A DNA stretch of 64,000 bases, from contig CANJUR010000012.1 of NCBI GenBank assembly GCA_947477565.1, forward strand, positions 1 through 64,000, given 5' to 3'. The notes beneath the pieces are model-generated. The model ran no database searches. It saw only the letters and a list, made by a program, of their open reading frames with translations, and was not told the origin of the DNA. This DNA comes from Deltaproteobacteria bacterium. Its GTDB lineage: Bacteria > Myxococcota_A > Polyangia > Polyangiales > Ga0077539. A program made the position numbers and the translations under genes. Positions 1 through 7,932 of the stretch are shown piece by piece (position 1 is the stretch's first letter; every line of letters begins with the position of its first letter).

Positions 1-85
1 GGTCGGGCCTGACCAGGGCCGCGAGGTCGCCCCAGGCGAGTCCACAGAGTGAGAGTGGCCGAGTCGTCTCTGCTCTGCCCACCCT

Positions 86-103
86 GCCCCCACTTGTGGG
101 GGC
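86..103. other. G/C hairpin upstream of the effector gene
   Basis: A perfect 7-bp stem (GCCCCCA / TGGGGGC) closes a 4-nt loop about 95 bases before the DUF4150-protease start. No T-tract follows on either strand, so it is not a canonical terminator. It could close a transcript entering from the left of the window or lie in the effector leader. Confidence 0.3.
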
Positions 104-196
104 GGGGCCGGGGGTGGGGGCTCGACGTGACGGTAGATTCACCTGGAAATCATGTGTTTCCGACGCGAATCCCGGATCCCTGCTAAGGAGTTCAAC

Positions 197-1240
197 ATGT
201 TGCCAGCTTCGAATCGTGGTGCGGGAATGAACATGGGCTTTCCCGACGTGTGCCTCACGCCGGCGGCGCCTGCCCCGATCCCCATGCCGTATCCCAACAT
301 CGCAATGAACGCGATGGCGACTCCCTTCTCGCCCGTGGTCAAGGTGTCGATGGTGCCCGCCCTCAACATGGGCTCCAAGATCCCGATGACCAGCGGCGAC
401 GAGGCCGGCGTCGCGCATCCGATGTTCAAGCAGATGGGGGCCTACACCATGGGCAACCCTTGCGTGTTTATCGACAAGCTGCCGGGTATCAATCTCTTGT
501 GCCCCACCACGGGCAACAACATGAACAACCCCCTCGGCGCGGTGACCGTACCGAGCGTGGTCAACGTGATGTACTGCCGTAGCGGGAGCGAGCCCGGCGC
601 GCTCGACCTCGGCGGGATCCGCGCGCTCGACGTTGGGATGCACGACGCACCGGCGGTGGGCGGTGCCGCGCTCCACGCGGGCGGCATCGCGACGCTCACG
701 GTGGCCCGCTTTACGCCCGACCTGCCGACGCGGGTGCACGACGCCCTCCGGCGCCTCGAGGCGCTCGGCGCCCGCGCCCTCGTGCTCGATCTGCGCGCAA
801 ACCCCGGCGGCGACTTCGACGCGGCCGTGCGCCTCGCGAGCATGTTTCTCCCTGCTGATTCGGTGATCGCGCTCGTCGAAGACGGCGACGGTGACGTGCT
901 GACGGTGCGCACGCCGCCCGGCGTACCCTCCACGATCGCCCTGGTGCTCCTCGTCGACGGTGGCACCGCGTCGGCCGCCGAGGTCTTCGCGGGCTGCCTG
1001 CAGGCCGAGGCGCGGGCCCTCGTCGTGGGTGCGCCGACCTACGGCAAAACGTCGGTGCAACGCGTGATCACCGCACCCGACGGCAGCGCCCGCTACGCCA
1101 CCGTGGCGCGCTGCGTGACCCACGGCACGCTCCGCGTCGAGCCTGACTGCCTCGTCGCTTCCTCGGCGGATGTCGCAGCGCCGCTCGCGACAGCGCTCGA
1201 TCTCGCCCGCGCGCTCTGCGCCGAAGTTCCGGTGGCCTGA
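197..1240 (+). CDS. PAAR-like DUF4150 protein fused to an S41 (tail-specific) serine protease; candidate T6SS effector
   Basis: Residues 1-130 are a DUF4150/PAAR-like spike-tip domain, with the FPDVCLTPAAP opening, PYPNIA and SGDEAG motifs and a Gly/Asn-rich NMNNPLGAV segment. Residues about 140-347 match the catalytic core of C-terminal-processing (S41) proteases: VLDLRANPGGD (196-206), the nucleophile region DGGTASAAEV with Ser259, and TYGKTSVQ with Lys284, so the Ser-Lys dyad appears intact. I chose ATG 197 because AAGGAG lies 7 bases upstream; an in-frame ATG at 152 lacks this. DUF4150 proteins sit on the VgrG tip and carry toxins as C-terminal fusions, so this should be loaded on a type VI spike and cleave proteins in the target cell. 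The vgrG at 1670-3661 is convergent to it. No PDZ domain or signal peptide is seen, unlike housekeeping CtpA. No immunity gene is evident. Confidence 0.85.
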   Translation: MLPASNRGAGMNMGFPDVCLTPAAPAPIPMPYPNIAMNAMATPFSPVVKVSMVPALNMGSKIPMTSGDEAGVAHPMFKQMGAYTMGNPCVFIDKLPGINLLCPTTGNNMNNPLGAVTVPSVVNVMYCRSGSEPGALDLGGIRALDVGMHDAPAVGGAALHAGGIATLTVARFTPDLPTRVHDALRRLEALGARALVLDLRANPGGDFDAAVRLASMFLPADSVIALVEDGDGDVLTVRTPPGVPSTIALVLLVDGGTASAAEVFAGCLQAEARALVVGAPTYGKTSVQRVITAPDGSARYATVARCVTHGTLRVEPDCLVASSADVAAPLATALDLARALCAEVPVA

Positions 1241-1244
1241 GCGC

Positions 1245-1267
1245 CTGCGATGCCTCAGGCATCGCAG
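1245..1267 (+). terminator. hairpin directly after the effector stop codon
   Basis: A perfect 10-bp stem (CTGCGATGCC / GGCATCGCAG) closes a 3-nt loop, 5 bases after the TGA of the DUF4150-protease gene. No strong T-run follows, so this is an I-shaped terminator or a processing hairpin. It covers the ATG at 1250 of the degenerate ORF downstream and would occlude its translation. Confidence 0.5.
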
Positions 1268-1594
1268 CGGCGCATCGCCGCCGTCGAGCATTTGAGCGAG
1301 GCTGAGTTACGGGCCGTCGTGCAGCTTTGCCAACCGCAGGGATATGCATCGAACCAGGTCATCACTCAGGGGCAGGCGGTCGGGTGGTTCGCAGAGCTTT
1401 GGGGGGAGAGACGGGGAAGTCGTCCGGGGCCCCCCGGGGGGGATCATCGTGCATGGACGAGGATGCTGGGAGAGCGTCCAGGTGGTCTGTCTGGCACTCC
1501 GGAACATCGTGGAATGAGACTTCTGACCCATGATGACGCTTTGCCGACCGGGCTACGACGAGCACAACAGGAATCCAGACGAACTTTTGGGTAG
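1250..1594 (+). pseudogene. degenerate ORF, possible remnant of a cyclic-nucleotide-binding protein
   Basis: The open frame encodes 114 residues, but only the first 45 or so look protein-like. LSEAELRAVVQLCQ followed by SNQVITQGQ resembles the start of a Crp-type cyclic-nucleotide-binding domain. Further on, a different frame (about 1400-1531) reads GEVVRGPPGG, which also fits that fold, suggesting one or more frameshifts. The rest lacks the codon bias of neighbouring genes, and the ATG sits inside a stable hairpin. It lies where an immunity gene for the upstream effector could be expected, but nothing supports that role. The family assignment is weak. Confidence 0.35.
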
Positions 1595-1669
1595 ATATGA
1601 GGGGGTCAATCCGCGGGCGATCACCAGCGTAACGGCTATCGGCCGGGGGGCCATCACCCGCGACCCGCG

Positions 1670-3661
1670 CTAACCGTCGGTCATTACGAAGCGTACTCCG
1701 TGCCTGGTTTGAATGATGCTCTGGTTCGCATTGGCCTGGGTGACCGGCGCAGGCTGCTCGGCGTCGTGCACCGCCCCAACGATCACCGGCCGATCGGGGT
1801 CGCCCTCGATGTGCGCGATGACCACCTCGGTGCCGACGTGCAGCGTGAAGTGGCTACCGTAGTTGGGCCCTGCGCTCGCCTGTGCGCGACGAACCCAGCG
1901 TGAGACGACCCCCTCCGCATTGTCGGCGAGCACCCACGGCAGCGCGACGCGGTAGCGCCCGAACTCGTCGATGGGCGCGTTGGCGCCGTCTTTGGTGCCG
2001 ATGATGCGTCCGTGCACGAGGCCGGTGATCACCGGCCAGGGCACCACCCGAGGCGGTGCGTACGGCTGCGACGCTTCGATCGCCACGAACTCGTTGGCGT
2101 ACGCGACGCCCGGAGGGTCCACCCCGACGCCGCCGTCGATCACCGCGTGCTTCACCTCGAGCACGAAGTACTCTCGCTCGAAGCTCTCTTCGCTATGGTC
2201 CGAGAGCGTGAAGCGGCTCCCCGCCACGAGTGAACGCACGCGCGATCGGCCATGGTAGACGCGGCTCATCGCTGCGAGTTCGTGCGCGCGCACCGCTGCC
2301 AGCGCCTTGCCCTCCTCGGCGGTTTTATAGTGCTCACCGTACACCACGCTCGCGCCGAATCCGCGGTCAGACACGACGGCACTCGCGACGATGGGCTGCG
2401 ACGGAAGGCGCCAGTTGTAGTCGTTGAGCACTACCTCACGCGTCTGCCGGCGGGAGATGCGGCGCAGCGAGGTGACCCCGTGGTCGACGCCTCTCAAGCT
2501 CACATACGCGATGGGCTCTTCGCAGCGGTTGGCCCGCAATGCGGGGATCTCATCGGAGAACACCACGTGGTCGCCGTCGTCGCGCTGGTCGAAGCAGAAG
2601 AAGATTCCCTCATGCGCCAGCAAGCGCTGCACGAACTGGTAGTCAGACTCCCGATATTGAACGATGTATTCGCACTTCGGAAAGCGCTTGTCGTGCGTGA
2701 GTGAGAGTTGAAACTCGAAGCGGTTCATACCGCTCGCTCGCAGCACAGACTCGACAACCTGCTTGACCGTCAAGTCGCTGAAGATACGCGAGCGCGTGGT
2801 CTGCGTGAGGAGCCAAAGCTGGGGCGTGAGACGTACGCGGTACACCACCAGGTTGTCGTCTGATTCACTGAGCAGTTCAGCCTCGACGACGATGCCGTGG
2901 GTAGGGTGCAGCGCGTCTTCGCCATACGCCACCGTGGCTTGCGAAGTGAGGAGCAACTCGACCTCTTCGGGGTCTAGCGCGTACTCGAAGCGCGCTTCGA
3001 TTTCGAGCTCGTACTCGTAGAGTTCGGAGACGCGTGCGACGCCGTGCATCGCACGCACAGCCCAGTTGCCAGGGGCGAAGCCCGCGGAGTGAAACACCAC
3101 GGACGACCTGCCCGCCACGTCATTGGCAGTGCGCTCGCGCGCAACATATTGGCGGGTCGCACCGTGAGCTTCAACCTGATCGATGCGCGTGCGCGAAGAG
3201 GCGTCTTGCCACGGAGTGCGTTGCGGCGCGCGAGGCGGCGGCGGCGCCTGCGGATCGGGCGCGCGCATCACGGGCGCGGCGCGCGGAGGCTCGGGCGTGG
3301 GGCGCGGCGGCACGGGCGCGGCGCGCAGAGGCTCGGGCGCGGGGCGCGGAGGCGCGGAGGCGGTAGCAAGGCGCTGCTCCAGTATGCGGGTGGCCACGGC
3401 GTCGATCGAGGGCGCCTCGACGCGCGGCGCCACGGTGCTCGCTGCCCGCACTACCGGGTGTCCCGCGACGTGCTCGATCGCTGTCGCATCGACGCCCAGA
3501 GTGTCGGAATCTTCGCTGCCCCCCACCGATATGGGCGCTTCACCGTGCAAGAGAGCCACCGAGTCTTGATCATTGCGAATCGGCATGACAGTGCTCAAAG
3601 CCTCTTCCGCGGGGCGTGTCAAGCGAGTTCGGAGCTTCGGCGCTCTATCGGTGATCGACAT
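1670..3661 (-). CDS. vgrG: VgrG type VI secretion spike protein, N-terminally extended, without a C-terminal beta-helix
   Basis: Residues about 188-663 form the VgrG core: gp27-like barrels (WAVRAMHGVARVSELYEYEL, ESDYQFVQRLLAHEGI) and the gp5-like OB fold (WPVITGLVHGRIIG, RYRVALPW, VGTEVVIAHIEGDPDRPVIV). Trimers of this family form the tip of the Hcp tube. The protein stops right after RHGVRFVMTDG, where other VgrGs continue into the repeat beta-helix needle, so the spike is missing or minimal. About 185 extra residues precede the core: an acidic stretch, then a Pro/Ala/Arg-rich linker (101-150) encoded by a 42-bp repeat. An internal ATG (residue 26) is an alternative start. The gene follows the JmjC-like gene by 36 bases on the same strand. 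No other T6SS structural genes are in the window. Confidence 0.85.
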   Translation of the reverse strand: MSITDRAPKLRTRLTRPAEEALSTVMPIRNDQDSVALLHGEAPISVGGSEDSDTLGVDATAIEHVAGHPVVRAASTVAPRVEAPSIDAVATRILEQRLATASAPPRPAPEPLRAAPVPPRPTPEPPRAAPVMRAPDPQAPPPPRAPQRTPWQDASSRTRIDQVEAHGATRQYVARERTANDVAGRSSVVFHSAGFAPGNWAVRAMHGVARVSELYEYELEIEARFEYALDPEEVELLLTSQATVAYGEDALHPTHGIVVEAELLSESDDNLVVYRVRLTPQLWLLTQTTRSRIFSDLTVKQVVESVLRASGMNRFEFQLSLTHDKRFPKCEYIVQYRESDYQFVQRLLAHEGIFFCFDQRDDGDHVVFSDEIPALRANRCEEPIAYVSLRGVDHGVTSLRRISRRQTREVVLNDYNWRLPSQPIVASAVVSDRGFGASVVYGEHYKTAEEGKALAAVRAHELAAMSRVYHGRSRVRSLVAGSRFTLSDHSEESFEREYFVLEVKHAVIDGGVGVDPPGVAYANEFVAIEASQPYAPPRVVPWPVITGLVHGRIIGTKDGANAPIDEFGRYRVALPWVLADNAEGVVSRWVRRAQASAGPNYGSHFTLHVGTEVVIAHIEGDPDRPVIVGAVHDAEQPAPVTQANANQSIIQTRHGVRFVMTDG
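3270..3353 (-). repeat. two tandem 42-bp direct repeats inside vgrG
   Basis: Units 3270-3311 and 3312-3353 differ at three positions and encode the Pro/Ala/Arg-rich linker of the VgrG N-terminal extension (repeating RPAPEPLRAAPV / RPTPEPPRAAPV). Slippage here would change linker length without breaking the frame. Confidence 0.85.
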
Positions 3662-3697
3662 TCGCGCGGGCGAGCGGCGGGCGCCCCCGAGGGTGCG

Positions 3698-4720
3698 CTA
3701 CCGCTGCAGGTGTCGGATGAGCCGGTCTTTGATGAGGCGCTTCAGTGCGGCGCTCAGAGGCCCCGCAATGCCCTGGCGCTCCGCGGGCAGGTGCGCCACG
3801 GGGTCGCCGTGGGACTGGAACACATAATGTTCGAAGATCTCCCTCCACGCTTGTCGCTGTGCGACGGGCAGATTCTTGATCGTGAGAAGCGCGAGGAAGA
3901 GGGCGTCGAGGCCGGACGTCTGTGGCTTCTCGAGGTCGCCGATGGAGCCTCCCCACCAGTAATTCACGAGGATGTTCACAGGCTCGAGCGACTGCACGTG
4001 GTGCCACCACAAGGGCGGGATGTAGATCGCGTCCCCGGGCTCGAGTTCGGCCACGGTTGCGTGCGCGAGCGCTTCGTTGAAGCGAGGGTGGGCACTGCCA
4101 TCGGGGCGTGTGAAATCAACCAGACTCACGGGCACTCCGGTGGGAGTGTGATCCAGCGGGCCTACGTAGAGGTTTCGCACCTGCTCCATCGGAAGCAGGG
4201 TGAAGCGACGACGCCCCGCGACGACGCAAGCGAGGTTCTCCACGTCGTCGAAGTGCGCGGGGACGATGCCTCGGTTGCCGACCCACAGGCGCGGCTTCAC
4301 TGCGGCGTCGAGGAGGGGCATCGGGTGCTGCGCTGCGAAGCCCGGGAGGGCCTCCTCGATCAGCACGCTCTGGACGGCGATGGTCGGAGGATCGGTCAGC
4401 GTGTCGAGGCGCTCAAGCAGCGCCAGCACGGCGCTGAGGGGCGCTCGGCGACGCTCGAAGGTGAAACCTGCGAGGCTCTCGTCATAGGAGAGAATCCCGC
4501 GGTGGGTGGGTGCAGACACAGCGAGGTCTACCGGATGGCCGCGATCGAACTGCCCGTAGTACGCACGGATCGCCGCGGGGGCTCCGCCCGCGAGCACACA
4601 CGGCCAGTGATCGACGACGCCACGTAGCAACGCGGGGCACCCCAGAGGCGCGATCTGCGTTTCGAAGGTATCGCGATCGGGCGCGATCCACTGTCGAATG
4701 GGAGGGGCATGCGCGGACAT
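3698..4720 (-). CDS. JmjC/cupin-8 family Fe(II)/2-oxoglutarate-type oxygenase
   Basis: This 340-residue protein has the cupin_8 (JmjC-like) layout. The Fe(II) facial triad is visible as His156-x-Asp158 (PAHFDDVENLACVVAG) and a distal His at 240/241 in PGDAIYIPPLWWHHV. Fold-typical features include the FTLLP strand after the HxD motif and NILVNYWW near the second His. Family members hydroxylate proteins, or are tRNA or small-molecule oxygenases; the substrate here is unknown. It lies between the COMM-like gene (63 bases upstream) and vgrG (36 bases downstream) on the same strand, consistent with one transcript. If co-expressed with the secretion genes it could modify a spike component or cargo; that is inference. 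Confidence 0.85.
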   Translation of the reverse strand: MSAHAPPIRQWIAPDRDTFETQIAPLGCPALLRGVVDHWPCVLAGGAPAAIRAYYGQFDRGHPVDLAVSAPTHRGILSYDESLAGFTFERRRAPLSAVLALLERLDTLTDPPTIAVQSVLIEEALPGFAAQHPMPLLDAAVKPRLWVGNRGIVPAHFDDVENLACVVAGRRRFTLLPMEQVRNLYVGPLDHTPTGVPVSLVDFTRPDGSAHPRFNEALAHATVAELEPGDAIYIPPLWWHHVQSLEPVNILVNYWWGGSIGDLEKPQTSGLDALFLALLTIKNLPVAQRQAWREIFEHYVFQSHGDPVAHLPAERQGIAGPLSAALKRLIKDRLIRHLQR

Positions 4721-4783
4721 GAGGAACCTGCCGTGTGTCGGCGCGACCTCGGCCGAGCCAATGGGGATTTAGGGTGCGTGCGA

Positions 4784-5389
4784 TCAGCGCGCGCGGTCGA
4801 GCATCTCGCGGAGCTGCAGCAGCGTCTGTGGGAGCGCGTGTACGGTCAACTGCTCGGTGCGCGCACCGTCTCGGTACGTGAGCGTGAGCAGCACTGCCGG
4901 CTGGTTGAGTCCGCGTGCCTGCTTCGACTCGTGGTGGGTTTCGATACGCCAGTCGACGTCGACGAGGAGCTTGCCGTGCTGGATGATCTCGCGCTCCACG
5001 GTGTCCTGGCGCACGTAGGCCGCGGCGCGCTCGTAGCCCGCCAGCAGAATCGTGGCCCCCTCCGCGTCGTTGGGGAGCAGCATCGCGAGGTCGCGCTCGA
5101 AGGCCTCTCTGGGCAGCCGCAGGCGGCTCGCTGCTCGCATGATGAAGCGACATCCGCGGAGCGTGCGCGAGAGGTCTTCAGTGTTGACGCTCCAGGTGCT
5201 GCAGAAGCGGTCGAGCACGGCTTCGACGGTGCCAGGGATCGGGTCTGCGAGGGTGGGGCCGAGAACGTCCCAGAAGCGAGCGCGAGCGCCTTCGGGGAGC
5301 CTCGCCAGGGCTGCGAAATCTTGCAGAAGATCACCCGCGGGCGCTCCGCCGTTGAGGCACTGAAGAGACGGGGTGGGGCTGGTACTCAT
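4784..5389 (-). CDS. COMM-domain-like protein
   Basis: The 201-residue length matches eukaryotic COMMD proteins (about 190-200 residues: an all-helical N-terminal domain and a C-terminal COMM domain). Residues 1-130 are predicted mostly helical. Residues 140-200 follow the COMM pattern: LVDVDWRIE (142-150), a polar turn, QPAVLLTLTYRDG (163-175), a beta strand ending in LTVHA, then a Leu-rich terminal helix (LLQLREMLDRA). In animals COMMD proteins heteromerise through this domain in the Commander endosomal complex; a bacterial role is not known to me. The gene heads a minus-strand set with the JmjC-like gene and vgrG. Assignment rests on pattern similarity alone and needs a profile search. Confidence 0.6.
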   Translation of the reverse strand: MSTSPTPSLQCLNGGAPAGDLLQDFAALARLPEGARARFWDVLGPTLADPIPGTVEAVLDRFCSTWSVNTEDLSRTLRGCRFIMRAASRLRLPREAFERDLAMLLPNDAEGATILLAGYERAAAYVRQDTVEREIIQHGKLLVDVDWRIETHHESKQARGLNQPAVLLTLTYRDGARTEQLTVHALPQTLLQLREMLDRAR

Positions 5390-5692
5390 TGAAACCTGTG
5401 GGCTTTTTATGCTGTGAAGAGATGTGCCGGGAGGCTGCGCTCAGGGCATCACGTGGATTCTAGCATTCCCAAGGTCGAAGCGGACCAGCGAGATCTTCGA
5501 CCTTATCTAGTGCGGTGAACGGGTGCTCTCGACGGTGCGAAATGGGGGATGTCAAACCGGAGTAGAGCGTCGGGTTCTGACCCTTCGCTGGGTTGCGGAT
5601 CCACCAGTCGATCGCCTTGTTTTATCGGATAGAATACCGTCATATCGGAGCCGTTGCAGGCCACGACCTCCCGCGGCTGTAGAGTCGGTGTG
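5390..5692. other. intergenic, divergent promoter region
   Basis: About 300 bases lie between the minus-strand COMM-like gene and a plus-strand hypothetical. It is less GC-rich than its flanks (AT patches near 5401-5415 and 5615-5645) and presumably holds promoters for both. I found no convincing -35/-10 pair and no RNA gene. Confidence 0.4.
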
Positions 5693-6079
5693 ATGTCACA
5701 CAAGAAGTCCGCCGCCCTCGATTGGAATCACCTGACCGACCACCCCACCGTGGTCCTGGAGGCGTACTTCTCGCTCTGGCAGACGCGGGAGCCGAGCACG
5801 ATCGGCTCGGGGGAGATCCTCCGCTGGTTCCGCGAGCACGATCGCAACCCACTCTCCGAAGTCCTCATTCGCACGCTTCTCGCTGACACCGAGGCCCCTC
5901 TCCCCACTTTTGCCCGCCGGTCGCCGGGATCTGGCGCACCCCCGCCGCTCGCCGCCCAGGTAGAAACCGTCCTGCTCCCGGCGCACTTTGCAGGCGCCGA
6001 ACCTCTCCTCACCGGCCGCACGCGCGCCTACGACAAGCGTACGCGGCTGCGCCAGAGCCACGAGAATAACGGATACTGA
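5693..6079 (+). CDS. hypothetical protein, 128 residues
   Basis: The family is not recognised. Codon use is strongly GC3-biased through the frame, supporting real coding. The N-terminal half has a mixed helical segment (VVLEAYFSLWQT, GEILRWFREHDRNPLSEVLI) that could be a small winged-helix or adaptor-like fold. The C-terminal half is Pro/Arg-rich and probably disordered. ATG 5693 is preferred over an in-frame ATG at 5654 because the upstream residues have atypical codon use. No signal peptide or membrane segment. A minus-strand ORF over the same bases looks like a shadow. Confidence 0.6.
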   Translation: MSHKKSAALDWNHLTDHPTVVLEAYFSLWQTREPSTIGSGEILRWFREHDRNPLSEVLIRTLLADTEAPLPTFARRSPGSGAPPPLAAQVETVLLPAHFAGAEPLLTGRTRAYDKRTRLRQSHENNGY

Positions 6080-6221
6080 CGGTTATCGGGACGATTGCCG
6101 GATCCCTACTAATTCCATCGAATGGACAATCACGGTTACCCATGAAGATCCGAAGGGTGCTGTAGTGGTCTGAGCCGAAACGGTTTTTGGCGACTAGTGA
6201 AAGTGGCCCATCGGTGCTCGC

Positions 6222-6557
6222 CTACTCTGCGGGCGGCGGATCAGGCTCACGTGTAGGCAGGTTCACCGAGGCTCCACCGATTTGGATTCGGGTGGTCCCT
6301 GCTTCGGGCTGCTGACGGATGTCCACCACAGGGACGCCGATGGCGTGCTCGATATGCAACTGCACATTCGGGTCTGCGTCGGGCGGCGGGGAGGGTGTGC
6401 GCCGTGGGCAGCCGGGTGCGCCGATCAGGAGGAGTGCGAGGGCAATTTCTTTACCCGGGATGCTACGCGACAAGGTGCGACCGCCGTTCTCGATGAAGCT
6501 GGGATGAACACTCACCATGAAGCCACGATATGAACGCCTTTGTATCATGGACCGCAA
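6222..6557 (-). CDS. small exported or lipoprotein-like hypothetical
   Basis: A hydrophobic stretch (IALALLLIGAPGC) followed by Pro-rich sequence looks like a signal peptide with an imperfect lipobox. The mature part (about 60 residues) is unrecognised. The start is uncertain: ATGs at 6557, 6548 and 6518 and a TTG at 6473 are in frame, and the TTG would give the most normal signal-peptide length. It ends 21 bases before the convergent end of nothing obvious and lies just downstream of the NlpC/P60-like gene on the same strand, so the two may be co-transcribed. Confidence 0.5.
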   Translation of the reverse strand: MRSMIQRRSYRGFMVSVHPSFIENGGRTLSRSIPGKEIALALLLIGAPGCPRRTPSPPPDADPNVQLHIEHAIGVPVVDIRQQPEAGTTRIQIGGASVNLPTREPDPPPAE

Positions 6558-6578
6558 GCCGAACGCCCGCTCCGACGC

Positions 6579-7847
6579 TCAGGACACGGGGCGACGTCGC
6601 CAGAACTCCATCGTCGTGGTGGTGGGAAACCCGACGAGAAGGTCATCGAGGGTGACCACCCGCCATGGTTGCAGCGCGCCCATGCCGTCCTTGGTGAACA
6701 GGTAGCCCGCCAGGAGCCACGTCGCCGCGTGGGTGCGCCGCCCGGCCACGTCGCGCAACACCAGGATATCGCCGAAGCGGTAGTCCTCGCGCACCCTGAC
6801 GAACTCGCGCTCCACCATGGCCCCCCAGACCTCCGCATCCGGCACTGGCGGCGAGGACTGCGGATCTATGAAACGCAGTACGGTCCAGAAGCAGTTGGTC
6901 CACCCCTCGGCTGCGGTGGGGAAGGTTCCTGCGTGCGACCGTGCCCACTCCGGCATAAGAGCCGTGAGCGCAATGGTCGATTCGCCGCAGCCGAGCCGAG
7001 CCGTCAACTGTGACCGGATCGCCGGCTTCGATGGGTCGGGAAATCCCGCCACAATGCGATCGATCGCGCCCGGAGCGTCGATGTTCAGCGTGACGTCCGA
7101 GGTGCGGCGGGTGAGCATCGCGCGCACGAAAGCGCGGCGGGTTTCGAGTGTTGGAAGCCGCGCGCAGACCACTGACACGTCCGAGAAAGTCGGGACGCCG
7201 GCCTGCTGCCAGGTGAGGCGATCCATCAGCGGCCGCACCTCCTCTGGAAGGCCCGGAATCGCGCTGAACGGACCTGCAACGACCGGGCGACGGAAGGCGT
7301 CCTCCGCCTGGGGATTGGTATCTACGCGACCCAGTACGCTGTAGAGCCGGGAGCGTGATGCGGGCGAGAGCGACGCGATGATATCGAATGGAGGACCAAT
7401 CGTGCAGCCACGGCCCGCGCCGCAAGTGATGAACGGCTCGATCGCAGCGACGATCGTCGGGTCGCGCACCGTGAGGTTGAGGAGTGAGAGGGTCGAGGCG
7501 CGATCGCGATCGGGCACGATCCAGGGACGCGGCGCGGCGCAGTCCCGCGGCGGGATGAGATTCTCTGGCGTCGGGAGAAAACGCACGCGTGCGGTGATCT
7601 CCTCGGAGCGGACGCCGCCATCGACCCTGGTTGCGGTCGCCGTGGAGACCGTTTCTGCCTGGGGATGGCTACTGCGATAGGCTGCCCAGCCGATCGCGAC
7701 GACCACCACGGCGCCGAGTACGACCCACCAGAAGGGACGCTCGCGACTTGCCAGGGCCGCTGTGACGGGCGGTGCGGCCCCGGCCAACCCGACTGGAGGA
7801 AGCACCGAAGGGGGCCGGGGGCCGGGGCGTCGCGGGTGTCTTTTCAT
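6579..7847 (-). CDS. membrane-anchored protein with NlpC/P60-like C-terminal domain
   Basis: A Pro/Arg-rich cytoplasmic N-terminus (1-35) is followed by one membrane helix (about 38-57, WWVVLGAVVVVAIGWAAY), leaving some 365 residues outside. Residues 90-310 are unrecognised but contain several Cys. The C-terminal part resembles papain-like NlpC/P60 enzymes: Cys319 in GWTNCFW, RFGDILVL with Asp360, and His373 in THAATWLLAGYL. This family cleaves peptidoglycan peptides or related amide bonds, and the layout would place the enzyme in the periplasm. The assignment rests on motif order only. Confidence 0.6.
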   Translation of the reverse strand: MKRHPRRPGPRPPSVLPPVGLAGAAPPVTAALASRERPFWWVVLGAVVVVAIGWAAYRSSHPQAETVSTATATRVDGGVRSEEITARVRFLPTPENLIPPRDCAAPRPWIVPDRDRASTLSLLNLTVRDPTIVAAIEPFITCGAGRGCTIGPPFDIIASLSPASRSRLYSVLGRVDTNPQAEDAFRRPVVAGPFSAIPGLPEEVRPLMDRLTWQQAGVPTFSDVSVVCARLPTLETRRAFVRAMLTRRTSDVTLNIDAPGAIDRIVAGFPDPSKPAIRSQLTARLGCGESTIALTALMPEWARSHAGTFPTAAEGWTNCFWTVLRFIDPQSSPPVPDAEVWGAMVEREFVRVREDYRFGDILVLRDVAGRRTHAATWLLAGYLFTKDGMGALQPWRVVTLDDLLVGFPTTTTMEFWRRRPVS

Positions 7848-7932
7848 GGCAGTAAGTTTTGGTGGCGAGGCATGGCCAACTTCGGCCTGCCTAGCACGGC
7901 GCAGCGCGCGCAGTGACTGCGGCTCTGTTGCC

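Noticed and set aside
3044-4627. 527-codon plus-strand ORF
   Set aside because: It covers the start of vgrG and the JmjC-like gene antisense; its composition (Arg/His/Gly-rich) is a high-GC shadow.
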